A stretch of 64,000 nt of DNA. It comes from an uncultured Alphaproteobacteria bacterium (GTDB taxonomy: Bacteria; Pseudomonadota; Alphaproteobacteria; HIMB59). Positions 18,951 to 25,830 of the stretch are shown here, piece by piece (positions within the stretch are counted from its first letter, which is position 1; each line of letters starts with the position of its first letter). The stretch covers positions 285,378 to 349,377 of the forward strand of contig CACMGP010000002.1 in the NCBI GenBank assembly GCA_902613185.1, in the 5' to 3' direction. A model generated the notes under the pieces. It worked only from the letters and a program-made list of their open reading frames with translations. It did no database searches and was not told the DNA's origin. The position numbers and the translations under genes were made by a program.

Positions 18951-19985
18951 ATGTACAAAATAAAAATAGTTATTATTAATATTTTAATTTTTTTTTTTAT
19001 ATTAATTTTATCACTAGAATTTATTCTTCCTAAAATTACAAAAGTACCTCATTTGGTTTACTATAAATGGGAAACCAGGCCAACTACATTCTTTCCAAGT
19101 ATTACTCACAGAGCAATTACAAATAATTATGATATAAGATTCAAAACTAATTCATTAGGGTTTAAAGATACAGACATCAACTACAATAAAAATGAAAATA
19201 CAAAAAGGATTCTTTTGCTTGGAGATTCTTATATTGAAGCAGTTGGTATAGCGCCTGATAAGCAATTAGGCAGAGTGCTAGAAAAATTATTTGATGAAGA
19301 AAATATTAATTTAGAGGTTATTTCGATGGGAATGTCAGGTTATGGTCAAAACGAACAACTGGTAAATTATAATTTACTTGGAAAAAAATTTATACCTGAT
19401 CTAGTTATAACCTTCTTTTGCAAAAACGATATAGATGATAATTTAAGAACTAAAGATAGATATTTTAATGATAGTGGTGAATTAATTTTTGGGTACACGA
19501 ATGAAAAAATTACTTTAAAGCAAATTTTTTTCAGAAAATTTACTAATACATTTGAAACATATCATATTTATAAAAAAATTTTACGAGGTTTATATACTAA
19601 AGAAAGAGTTAAATTAATAAAAGAAAATAAAAAAATTCATAAATCTTTTTCTCTAGATAGTGAAGAATTCAAATATTTAGAGAAAATAGTTTCAAGATTA
19701 AAACAAGACATTAGTGTCAGAGATAATATTAAATTATTAAACATTATTGTCTCAGATAATGTCACGAAAAAGCTTAATGATGAGCATTACAAGATATTAT
19801 CAATGACTGAAGAGATATATAAATCCTTGAATATTGATACAATTAATACTGATTATATATTTAGAAAAAATTATAATGAAAAAAATATTTTACCTCACTG
19901 GAGTAATGATTTTCACTGGAATGAAAATGGAAATAAACTTGTTGCAGAATTAATACACACTTATTTAAAAAATAAAAATTTTTAA
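18951..19985 (+). CDS. SGNH/GDSL hydrolase-like membrane-anchored protein
   Basis: Protein of 344 residues with an N-terminal membrane anchor (about 4-24, IKIVIINILIFFFILILSL) and an exported SGNH-type domain. Block I is ILLLGDSYIEAVGI (Ser nucleophile about residue 89), block III-like is FFCKNDIDDNL, and block V is NDFHWNENGNKLVAELI, giving the Asp/His pair. These proteins often add or remove acetyl groups on surface glycans. It follows the carbamoyltransferase by 62 bases and precedes a second SGNH protein, so all may modify the same polymer. Confidence 0.72.
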   Translation: MYKIKIVIINILIFFFILILSLEFILPKITKVPHLVYYKWETRPTTFFPSITHRAITNNYDIRFKTNSLGFKDTDINYNKNENTKRILLLGDSYIEAVGIAPDKQLGRVLEKLFDEENINLEVISMGMSGYGQNEQLVNYNLLGKKFIPDLVITFFCKNDIDDNLRTKDRYFNDSGELIFGYTNEKITLKQIFFRKFTNTFETYHIYKKILRGLYTKERVKLIKENKKIHKSFSLDSEEFKYLEKIVSRLKQDISVRDNIKLLNIIVSDNVTKKLNDEHYKILSMTEEIYKSLNIDTINTDYIFRKNYNEKNILPHWSNDFHWNENGNKLVAELIHTYLKNKNF

Positions 19986-20032
19986 AATATTCTTAGATGA
20001 AACTTTAATAAAAGAAAACCATAATAATTACC

Positions 20033-21106
20033 ATGAGCATAGTAAAAAAAACCTTTTTATCTTTAGCAATTATTTTAATTAGCTCTTTTCTAAGTATACT
20101 TTTCTTAGAACTTTTGCTTCAAGGCATAAAAGAGGACGATGGTTGGGACAAAACAAGAGAGGCAAATATTTTAAGAAATTTTGAATTTGAATATATTGTC
20201 AAAGATTTATATGAGTCCGATAATAATGTTGTTAAATATTCACGTAATAAATATGGTCTTAGAGATAGCTGTACTAATACTAGTGAAATTACAATATTAT
20301 CTATCGGCGGCAGCACAACTGATCAAAGATATATTTCACTGGAAGATACATACCAAGAAACTATAAAAAGTAGGCTTAAAAAAAATAATCCCAATTTTGG
20401 TTGTGTTACAAATGCAGGAATTGATGGGCATACCACGACAGGACATATTTTTTCTTTTGAAAATTGGTTCCCTCTGATACCTGATTTAAAGCCCAAATAT
20501 ATACTTTTCTTTGTCGGTGTGAATGATGCAAATTTTAATAGAGCCTTTGGTTCAAAATCTAATGATATAAATCATCTGCGACCTAGGGAAGACGGATTAA
20601 AAAAATTTGAAATTGTAAAAAGATTACTACCAATCTACAGTTATATTAAGCAAAGTATTGACAACTCAGCCCCAGTTTATGCGAGACATAAGCCATCGAT
20701 GTATACACCCGATAGCTATACAGAGGTAATTCTTAACGAAAATACCAAAAGTCTTTCCATAGAAAATGCTAAAAATTTTAAGATGAGATTTGAAAAGTTA
20801 TTAAAGTATACTGAAGAAATTGGTGCTGAGCCAATTTGTGTAACCCAACCACACAGATTTGTAATAGAAAAGGAAGGGGTGCGTTATGGTATTCCTAAAG
20901 TATTTGAGGAGTTTAGTGGGTTAGACTATGACTACTCAATCCAAAAACTGAACAGTGTAATAAAAAATTTATGTGGAGCTAATTTTATAGATTTATATAG
21001 TCATAATTTTAAAGATGAGCACTTTTATGATGGTATTCACACTACGCCTATTGGTTCAAAATTAATTGGTAATATGATAGCTGATTTTTTGACTAGTCAA
21101 TATTGA
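20033..21106 (+). CDS. SGNH/GDSL hydrolase-like protein
   Basis: 357-residue paralogue-like neighbour with an N-terminal membrane anchor (about 7-30). SGNH blocks are visible: ILSIGGSTTDQRYI (block I, with GGST replacing GDS), VTNAGIDGHTTTGHI (Gly block), FFVGVNDANF (Asn block) and YDGIHTTPIGSKLIG (Asp and His). The catalytic residues are therefore complete. It is 47 bases downstream of the other SGNH gene and is the last gene before tRNA-Gly. Probable role: acyl or acetyl ester chemistry on an extracellular glycan; substrate unknown. Confidence 0.72.
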   Translation: MSIVKKTFLSLAIILISSFLSILFLELLLQGIKEDDGWDKTREANILRNFEFEYIVKDLYESDNNVVKYSRNKYGLRDSCTNTSEITILSIGGSTTDQRYISLEDTYQETIKSRLKKNNPNFGCVTNAGIDGHTTTGHIFSFENWFPLIPDLKPKYILFFVGVNDANFNRAFGSKSNDINHLRPREDGLKKFEIVKRLLPIYSYIKQSIDNSAPVYARHKPSMYTPDSYTEVILNENTKSLSIENAKNFKMRFEKLLKYTEEIGAEPICVTQPHRFVIEKEGVRYGIPKVFEEFSGLDYDYSIQKLNSVIKNLCGANFIDLYSHNFKDEHFYDGIHTTPIGSKLIGNMIADFLTSQY

Positions 21107-21228
21107 CATAGACTTGTATTAGTAACAATATATAATCAGCCTTCAAAATTGATAGAAACAAATCTATAAAGTCTTTTTACATTTAATTTTTATAAAAGGT
21201 CTTTTTAATATCTATCAAAAATTATTCT

Positions 21229-21303
21229 GCGGGCGTAGCTCAGGGGTAGAGCGCAACCTTGCCAAGGTTGAAGTCGAGGGTTCGAATCCCTTCGCCCGCT
21301 CCA
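21229..21303 (+). tRNA. tRNA-Gly (anticodon GCC)
   Basis: A complete 75-base cloverleaf including the encoded CCA: acceptor stem GCGGGCG/CGCCCGC, D arm GCTC/GAGC, anticodon stem CAACC/GGTTG with loop TTGCCAA (anticodon GCC), and T arm GAGGG/CCCTT with loop TTCGAAT. Its 3' half serves as the integration target of the accessory elements that follow. The gene remains intact at the left junction. Confidence 0.97.
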
Positions 21304-21304
21304 A
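21259..21304 (+). repeat. attL: left direct repeat (tRNA-Gly 3' half)
   Basis: 46 bases from the anticodon loop (TTGCCAAGGTTG...) to one base past the CCA. They are identical to 25721-25766. Crossover inside the anticodon arm to T arm region is typical of tyrosine-recombinase elements, and the tRNA gene is preserved on this side. Confidence 0.93.
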
Positions 21305-21334
21305 TAATCAATACTTTTTTGTTTCTTTTACAAC

Positions 21335-21346
21335 TTGGTGTTAAAC
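21335..21346 (-). repeat. End motif copy, left (GTTTAACACCAA on minus strand)
   Basis: TTGGTGTTAAAC, 30 bases inside attL. The same 12-mer recurs in both orientations only near the other end of the element (25601, 25633 and 25649). Likely a recombinase or directionality-factor binding site; this is inference from placement. A weaker look-alike follows at 21357-21367. Confidence 0.6.
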
Positions 21347-21403
21347 AAATCAAACTAGGTATTAATAACAATAGGGCTAAGAGGGTTTTCATTTAAGTTA
21401 TTC

Positions 21404-21562
21404 TCAATCTTGATTTCCCTTAATGATTTGAGAAATAATTTTGCCACTTTCCTCTTTTTTTAGAGGCCTGATATTTCTTCCAAAAATTATTCCTGTTTTA
21501 TACTTTAGTTTGACTAAATCCTCAGGCTTTCTAGCAACTGTAGATTTAATTACTTTAACCAT
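21404..21562 (-). CDS. Small unknown basic protein, element 1
   Basis: 52 residues, beginning MVKVIKSTVARKPEDLV, Lys-rich, with no recognised domain. I place the start at the ATG at 21562 because CCAAAGGAG sits 8 bases upstream. A longer in-frame start at 21592 would translate that ribosome-binding site. The first bases overlap the stop of the upstream small gene by eight bases, so the two are translationally coupled. Position next to attL is where excisionases or small regulators are often found, but there is no sequence support for a function. Confidence 0.5.
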   Translation of the reverse strand: MVKVIKSTVARKPEDLVKLKYKTGIIFGRNIRPLKKEESGKIISQIIKGNQD

Positions 21563-21710
21563 TTTTACTCTCCTTTGGTTTATAGGTGGCATTTAAAAAC
21601 TTTTTAAGTTTTTGATTAGGTAATGGTTTTTGATGAAATTGTATATAAGAGCGATGAATAGGTATTCCTAGTTCTCTTATTTCTTTTAGCGTTAATTTTT
21701 TCATTGGCAT
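21555..21710 (-). CDS. Small unknown protein, possible DNA-binding, element 1
   Basis: 51 residues (MPMKKLTLKEIRELGIPIH...), basic, with a first half (LTLKEIRELGI) that could be a DNA-binding helix like those of small excisionase/MerR-type proteins; this is a weak resemblance. The start at 21710 is preceded by AACCAAAGGAGG, nearly the same leader as the downstream small gene. The two leaders are a short duplicated sequence. No known family recognised. Confidence 0.45.
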   Translation of the reverse strand: MPMKKLTLKEIRELGIPIHRSYIQFHQKPLPNQKLKKFLNATYKPKESKNG

Positions 21711-21833
21711 TGTTAACCTCCTTTGGTTTAAACAAGGCAACTAAAAAATGGAAAAATTTTATCCGTTTTAGCTGCATTTATTAAGCACCCGCAATATTGA
21801 TTAGTAAATCGGTGCTACAATCTTTATAAATGA

Positions 21834-21932
21834 TTATACAGATGGTGTAAATAATGAATTTCTAATTGTTTGCCTTATGTATATTGTTGTTCCAATAAAA
21901 ATAATAAAATGAACGGGCCACCAATAAGGCAT
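21834..21932 (-). CDS. Possible small Trp-rich membrane protein
   Basis: 32 codons from an ATG (MPYWWPVHFIIFIGTT...) with one hydrophobic helix and a basic tail. The frame stays open about 75 bases further upstream, encoding an equally Trp/Phe-rich stretch (FEEWWYWFVN) without a standard start codon. The true start may therefore be non-canonical, or the 5' end lost. Supported only by the amino-acid pattern. It fills the otherwise empty stretch between the small genes and the ASCH gene. Confidence 0.3.
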   Translation of the reverse strand: MPYWWPVHFIIFIGTTIYIRQTIRNSLFTPSV

Positions 21933-21997
21933 ATTTACAAACCAATACCACCATTCTTCAAATATTTTACTAAATCTGTTTTCAAAATTATCAAAAT

Positions 21998-22255
21998 TTA
22001 CAAATTTCCTTTCTTAATAATTTTCCCTAAGTTAATGACATAGTCTCCCTTATTAACTTCAATTTCCTTATCATTTATCTTAATAATTTTTCTTTTATGA
22101 TTAATTGAATATCCCTCATACTTACAAATAAAAAAAGGCTTATCAGAACCATACCCATTGACGAATTTAATAAAGTCATAATGTTTGTTTGATAATCTTG
22201 ACTCTATCCACTTAGATGGAGCCCTGTATTCTTTTTTCTTGACTCCTTGTATCAT
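21998..22255 (-). CDS. ASCH-domain protein, start codon uncertain
   Basis: PUA-like ASCH-domain protein of the short phage/island type, thought to bind RNA or nucleotides. From the first ATG it is 85 residues: KKKEYRAPSKWIESRL, then YDFIKFVNGYGSDKPFFICKYEG, and YVINLGKIIKKG at the C-terminus, matching the family pattern. The same frame continues upstream of this ATG and encodes the conserved family N-terminus (VLHLTLKKIWFEL, 22256-22294). No ATG, GTG or TTG precedes that segment before the frame closes inside the methyltransferase gene. It therefore either uses a rare start or has lost one. It is co-oriented with and 60 bases downstream of the methyltransferase. Confidence 0.6.
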   Translation of the reverse strand: MIQGVKKKEYRAPSKWIESRLSNKHYDFIKFVNGYGSDKPFFICKYEGYSINHKRKIIKINDKEIEVNKGDYVINLGKIIKKGNL

Positions 22256-22314
22256 TAATTCAAACCAAATTTTTTTTAATGTGAGATGTAATACTCTATT
22301 CTGAGATATACTTA

Positions 22315-23061
22315 TCAGAATAGCCCCCCAGAATTTTTTAATCTTTTTGTAGCAAAATCATGATAATCCTTATCAATCTCACTGCCTAAATAATTTCTTT
22401 TCATCAATTTTGCAACGTATGCAGTTGTACCGGTGCCTATAAATGGGTCATAAACTAAGTCACCCTCATCAGAGAAATTCTTTAAAATATGATGAACTAA
22501 TTCTTGTGGAAATACTGCACCGTGTTCTTTGTTCTTCTTTTTTTCTCTACCTATTTGCCAAATATCTTCCAACGTTCCTCTATTAAAATTAGCTTTTCTA
22601 AACCTCCTGCTAATTCCATCTTCTCTATCAAAAACTAAGATTAATTCAGTTCTTCGATTTAAAACTTTGTCTCTAATTGCTGGTTCTGCAACTTTTTTAT
22701 CCCATATATAAATATCTTTTAACTCTTTATAAAACTCACCCATTATCCTAAAAAAAGCTCTTTTACTTCCCGTCACTATTTGAATGTTGTAAAAAATTAT
22801 CTTACTGGTTCTTAATAGTTCATTAATTACTGATTTATGAAATTCAAAATATTCATCTATTGGTAAGTTATCTGCAAAGTTTTGATATTTTGTTGTAAGT
22901 TCTTTGACGATTTGACGAGAGCAATATTGGCCATTTCGAATTCTTAAATTCATATTGTATGGAGGTGAGGTGATAACAATATCTATAAAATCGTCAGGTG
23001 TTTTTTTTAAAGTTTCTAAACAAGACTCTTTATAAATTTTATTAATTTTAATTTTGGACAT
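22315..23061 (-). CDS. Type II DNA methyltransferase, beta class (predicted N4-cytosine)
   Basis: 248-residue SAM-dependent DNA methyltransferase. The catalytic motif IV is TSPPYNM (Ser-Pro-Pro-Tyr, residues 32-35), placed before the SAM motif I DPFIGTGTT (about 205-213), which is the beta-class order. SPPY is the form typical of N4-cytosine enzymes. It is divergent from, and shares its first base with, the MvaI-like endonuclease gene. M.MvaI is an N4-cytosine enzyme, which supports the pairing. It protects host DNA at the same site. The recognition sequence cannot be proven from sequence. Confidence 0.9.
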   Translation of the reverse strand: MSKIKINKIYKESCLETLKKTPDDFIDIVITSPPYNMNLRIRNGQYCSRQIVKELTTKYQNFADNLPIDEYFEFHKSVINELLRTSKIIFYNIQIVTGSKRAFFRIMGEFYKELKDIYIWDKKVAEPAIRDKVLNRRTELILVFDREDGISRRFRKANFNRGTLEDIWQIGREKKKNKEHGAVFPQELVHHILKNFSDEGDLVYDPFIGTGTTAYVAKLMKRNYLGSEIDKDYHDFATKRLKNSGGLF

Positions 23062-23873
23062 TGTCTGTAACTTTCCAATATAAGAAAAAAGGTGTAGTCT
23101 ACAAGATGATTATGCCTAATACAGATGCAGATAAATTTATTGAATCCTTCAAAAAAGTTAAGGAAATGGGTGAGATTAAATCAAATCGAAGTGGCAATAC
23201 TGGTGTGGGTAAAACATTAGAAGACATTATGAATGTTGAAGAGAACAACCTTCAAATACCAGATTTGTTTAATTTTGAAATAAAATCTCAAAGAAATCTT
23301 AGTGAGTCTTATGTTACTCTTTTCACAAAATCTCCAAAGCCTCCACGTATCAATAATACATTAAGATTAAAATATGGAAGCAACGATGAAGTTTTTAATG
23401 ACATTAAAGTATTGCACACCTCAGTATTCCACAGTCGTTGGAATACACATATGGCCGGATATGGATATAGAACATATGTAGATTATGAAAATGAAAAACT
23501 TTTTCTAAAATTAAAAAATTTAGAAACTGATGTAGAAGAAGATTTTACAATTTACTGGGACTTCGAAGATTTAAACTTCAAGTTAAACAACAAACTTCAA
23601 AACTTAGCATTTGTTAAAGCAGATGTAAGTAGAAGGGAAGAAGGAGAGTATTTTTACTTTAAGGAGTGTATTCTTTACACAGGAGGACTCACATTAAATA
23701 GATTTTTAAAAGCCATCGAAGATGATTATATTATGTTTGATGTAAGAATAGGTGCCTATAAAAATCCCAACAATAGAGCTACTTATGGAAAAATACACGA
23801 CCACGGCAGCGGCTTTAGAATCAAAAAACAAAACTTCTTAAATTTATATGATAGAGAGTTAAGGATTACTTAA
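23061..23873 (+). CDS. MvaI/BcnI-family type II restriction endonuclease
   Basis: 270-residue nuclease closely resembling MvaI. It has RSGNTGVGKTLEDIM, then ENN..IPDLFNFEIKSQ with the PD-(D/E)xK residues Asp68, Glu73 and Lys75, the TLFTKSPKPPR stretch, and near the C-terminus VRIGAYKNPNNRATYGKIHDHG. MvaI cuts CCWGG and BcnI CCSGG as monomers that nick both strands. This enzyme probably recognises a CC(N)GG-type site. The TTG start at 23061 overlaps the divergent methyltransferase start; an in-frame ATG at 23106 is an alternative. The divergent arrangement leaves no room for a separate promoter region between the genes. Confidence 0.9.
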   Translation: MSVTFQYKKKGVVYKMIMPNTDADKFIESFKKVKEMGEIKSNRSGNTGVGKTLEDIMNVEENNLQIPDLFNFEIKSQRNLSESYVTLFTKSPKPPRINNTLRLKYGSNDEVFNDIKVLHTSVFHSRWNTHMAGYGYRTYVDYENEKLFLKLKNLETDVEEDFTIYWDFEDLNFKLNNKLQNLAFVKADVSRREEGEYFYFKECILYTGGLTLNRFLKAIEDDYIMFDVRIGAYKNPNNRATYGKIHDHGSGFRIKKQNFLNLYDRELRIT

Positions 23874-24112
23874 TCCTCATACTTAATTTCTATCTGATTT
23901 TGAATTTTATATAATTGTGGCAATACTTTTTCTTCATCAACTATACCCATTCTTTGAATAATATTGATAATGTCACCAATTTGTAATGGATAAGGCAATC
24001 GAGCAACGAATGTTCCTTGTTGCTCATATTCTTTGATATGTCCTGATTTTTTTCTAAATTTCCTTATTTCTTTGTCTTTTTTTGCTTGCAAAAAATCAAT
24101 AGGTATTTTCAT
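23870..24112 (-). CDS. Small unknown protein, element 1
   Basis: 80 residues (MKIPIDFLQAKKDKEIRKFRKKSGHIKEYEQQGTF...). Highly charged N-terminal half and an Ile-rich C-terminal half. No signal peptide or membrane segment, and no family recognised. It is convergent with the restriction endonuclease gene, the stops overlapping by four bases. It could be an accessory or control gene of the restriction system, but it shows no helix-turn-helix like a classical C protein. Confidence 0.5.
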   Translation of the reverse strand: MKIPIDFLQAKKDKEIRKFRKKSGHIKEYEQQGTFVARLPYPLQIGDIINIIQRMGIVDEEKVLPQLYKIQNQIEIKYED

Positions 24113-24257
24113 GTTACTCCTTTCAATAAAAACGATGATATTAGAGAACTTTATTCGTTCTGAAATTTATTATTAGAAAACTACTTTTACCAAAATCAAA
24201 TAACGTAGTCAATATTATGTAAGAATTAATCAATTATGCTAATATAAGAAAATACTG

Positions 24258-25076
24258 ATGATAAGCCTCAAAAGAAATAAGAAAACTGGTGAGCTTGTAA
24301 TGGCAAAAGGAACCAGAGTAATGAAAAAATATATCTATCAACCAAACCAAAAGGATGATTTTAAAGTTAGCAGGTCTAAATTTGAGGATTTTTTAAAATG
24401 TGAAAAATGTTTTTACTTAGATAGAGTTGGAGGGCTTGAGAGACCAGATATTCCTTCATTTACACTTAATGAAACCACTGACATTCTCTATAAAAAAGAA
24501 TTTGATTTATGCAGAGAAAAACGAATACCTCACAGACTTTTAGTCGAAAACGAATTATCACATATCATTCCCTATCAACATGAAGATATAGACAAGTGGA
24601 GAGACTCTCTACATTACGGATTAATGGTAAGATATAAAGATACAAACATTATTCTATCTGGTGGAGTAGATGATGTTTGGATTAATACGAATAACAATAA
24701 ACTTGTTGTTTTAGATTACAAATCTCAAGCAAAAAAAATTGAAAAATTAAATCATAAAGACTATTTAGACGATGTTTATCATCAAAGTTATAAAACACAG
24801 TTAGAATTTTATGCCTACTTGCTAATCAAAATGGGACATGAGGTTGATGAAACTGGATATTTTGTTGTTTGTAATGCCGATAGAGACAAAGAGAATTTTG
24901 AAAAAAATATGAAATTTGATGAACTATTAGTACCATATAAACTTAATTTGATTTGGATTGAGCAAAAGATAGATGAGATGATTGATGTACTAAATGAAAA
25001 AAAATTATTCAAAAGTAATGAAAGTTGCATGAATTGTGCTTATCAAAGGGAAAGAGAGTTATTAGGTTATAAGTGA
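24258..25076 (+). CDS. PD-(D/E)xK nuclease with four-cysteine cluster (Cas4/RecB-like)
   Basis: 272-residue Cas4/AddB-like exonuclease-fold protein. Core motifs are GGVDDVW (Asp138/Asp139), VLDYKSQ (Asp153, Lys155) and the trailing QLEFYAYLL (Gln181, Tyr185). It has paired cysteines Cys48-x2-Cys51 near the N-terminus and Cys257-x2-Cys260 near the C-terminus, the spacing used by Cas4/AddB to hold an iron-sulfur cluster. No cas1, cas2 or CRISPR array is present, so this is not an adaptation module. It is followed by an overlapping unknown gene (GTGA), suggesting a two-gene unit. Defence or element-replication roles are both possible. Confidence 0.75.
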   Translation: MISLKRNKKTGELVMAKGTRVMKKYIYQPNQKDDFKVSRSKFEDFLKCEKCFYLDRVGGLERPDIPSFTLNETTDILYKKEFDLCREKRIPHRLLVENELSHIIPYQHEDIDKWRDSLHYGLMVRYKDTNIILSGGVDDVWINTNNNKLVVLDYKSQAKKIEKLNHKDYLDDVYHQSYKTQLEFYAYLLIKMGHEVDETGYFVVCNADRDKENFEKNMKFDELLVPYKLNLIWIEQKIDEMIDVLNEKKLFKSNESCMNCAYQRERELLGYK

Positions 25077-25492
25077 AGATTATTAATTTAAATAATGTTG
25101 AACAACATCATTCTAAAATAGAACAAATAATCAAATATGGAAAATACGATAAATTTTGGATTGATTTTGCTAACAATCGAAAGACTACAAAAGAAGATTA
25201 TCGAAATTTTGTATATAAAGTATATCCCCAAGCACTAAGCATGTTCAATGATTACCAAGGTGTAAAAAAAAACCTAATTTATTTTCATACTTATTGGCAA
25301 TTACCTTTTTACTTGATTGGAAAAGATATTACTCCGAGAGATAATATCATGTTCATATTCAATGAGTCAGTCCTGAACATATACAACAAAATACAAGATA
25401 AAAAAATATATACTGAAATCGCAGATGTCATTTACTTCACTTTCTTTACCCCTAAAAGAATTAGTGAATTCAAAAAATTAAAAGTTGTTTAG
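25073..25492 (+). CDS. Unknown protein coupled to the Cas4-like nuclease
   Basis: 139 residues, starting at a GTG that overlaps the nuclease stop by four bases. Composition is Tyr/Phe/Lys-rich with predicted helices; conserved-looking segments are IKYGKYDKFWIDFANNR and YFHTYWQLPFYLIGKD. No known domain, signal peptide or membrane helix recognised. Tight coupling to the nuclease indicates a shared process. It may be a partner or an immunity factor, which the sequence cannot distinguish. Confidence 0.6.
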   Translation: MKIINLNNVEQHHSKIEQIIKYGKYDKFWIDFANNRKTTKEDYRNFVYKVYPQALSMFNDYQGVKKNLIYFHTYWQLPFYLIGKDITPRDNIMFIFNESVLNIYNKIQDKKIYTEIADVIYFTFFTPKRISEFKKLKVV

Positions 25493-25600
25493 AAATTTTT
25501 ATTAATAAATTTTTTCAATGGTATGTCTAATTTGAAATTTTATTTAAATGTATTTGTTTATTTTCCTCTATCAATTTAGTTGCCTATAAAAGCCATAATA

Positions 25601-25660
25601 GTTTAACACCAAAGTTATAAATCTACTGTAATAGGTGTTAAACAAAATGTTTAACACCAA
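25601..25660. repeat. End motif cluster, right (three GTTTAACACC copies)
   Basis: GTTTAACACCAA at 25601-25612 and 25649-25660, and the inverted AGGTGTTAAAC at 25633-25643. The last two form a perfect 10-bp inverted repeat with a 5-base loop. The same 12-mer occurs once inside the left end (21335-21346). The placement is that of recombinase arm sites. A transcription terminator is less likely because no long T run follows. Confidence 0.6.
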
Positions 25661-25720
25661 CTTTTCTAAAACCTCAACAAATTCAATGTTAAAGCAGTAG
25701 AAGAGGTAACGACTTTATCA

Positions 25721-25766
25721 TTGCCAAGGTTGAAGTCGAGGGTTCGAATCCCTTCGCCCGCTCCAA
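25721..25766 (+). repeat. attR of element 1 (partial tRNA-Gly copy)
   Basis: 46 bases identical to 21259-21304. It contains only the anticodon arm onward, so it is not a functional tRNA. It also forms the left boundary of the second, smaller element. Confidence 0.93.
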
Positions 25767-25789
25767 AAACAAAGTATTTCTTTGTTTTT
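25765..25789. terminator. Hairpin after attR, possibly the displaced tRNA-Gly terminator
   Basis: AAAAACAAAG / CTTTGTTTTT, a 10-bp stem with a 5-base loop and T-rich flank, directly after the partial tRNA copy. It may be the original terminator of the tRNA gene separated from it by integration, or it may belong to element 2. Confidence 0.45.
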
Positions 25790-25802
25790 CTGAAAACTTC
25801 TT

Positions 25803-25818
25803 GCAATATAGTTTTACT
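25803..25818 (+). repeat. Element 2 end repeat, left copy
   Basis: GCAATATAGTTTTACT. The partner at 26435-26450 differs at one base and has the same orientation. Confidence 0.5.
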
Positions 25819-25830
25819 ATTTAGATTATT

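Larger units (their letters stand above)
21259..25766. mobile_element. Integrative element 1 in tRNA-Gly, without an integrase gene
   Basis: About 4.5 kb bounded by a 46-base perfect direct repeat of the tRNA-Gly 3' half (21259-21304 and 25721-25766). The cargo includes an MvaI-type restriction-modification pair, a Cas4-like nuclease, an ASCH-domain protein and several small unknown genes. No tyrosine or serine recombinase reading frame is present. A shared motif (GTTTAACACC and its complement) lies just inside both ends, as recombinase arm sites would. I infer a non-autonomous or decayed element mobilised in trans. Confidence 0.8.

Noticed and set aside
24258-25076. Cas4-like protein as part of a CRISPR adaptation module
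   Set aside because: There are no cas1, cas2, effector genes or arrays nearby. Cas4-like nucleases also occur in phages and other defence units.
25721-25766. Second tRNA-Gly gene
   Set aside because: Only the 3' half from the anticodon loop is present. The acceptor 5' strand and D arm are missing, so it is an att copy.
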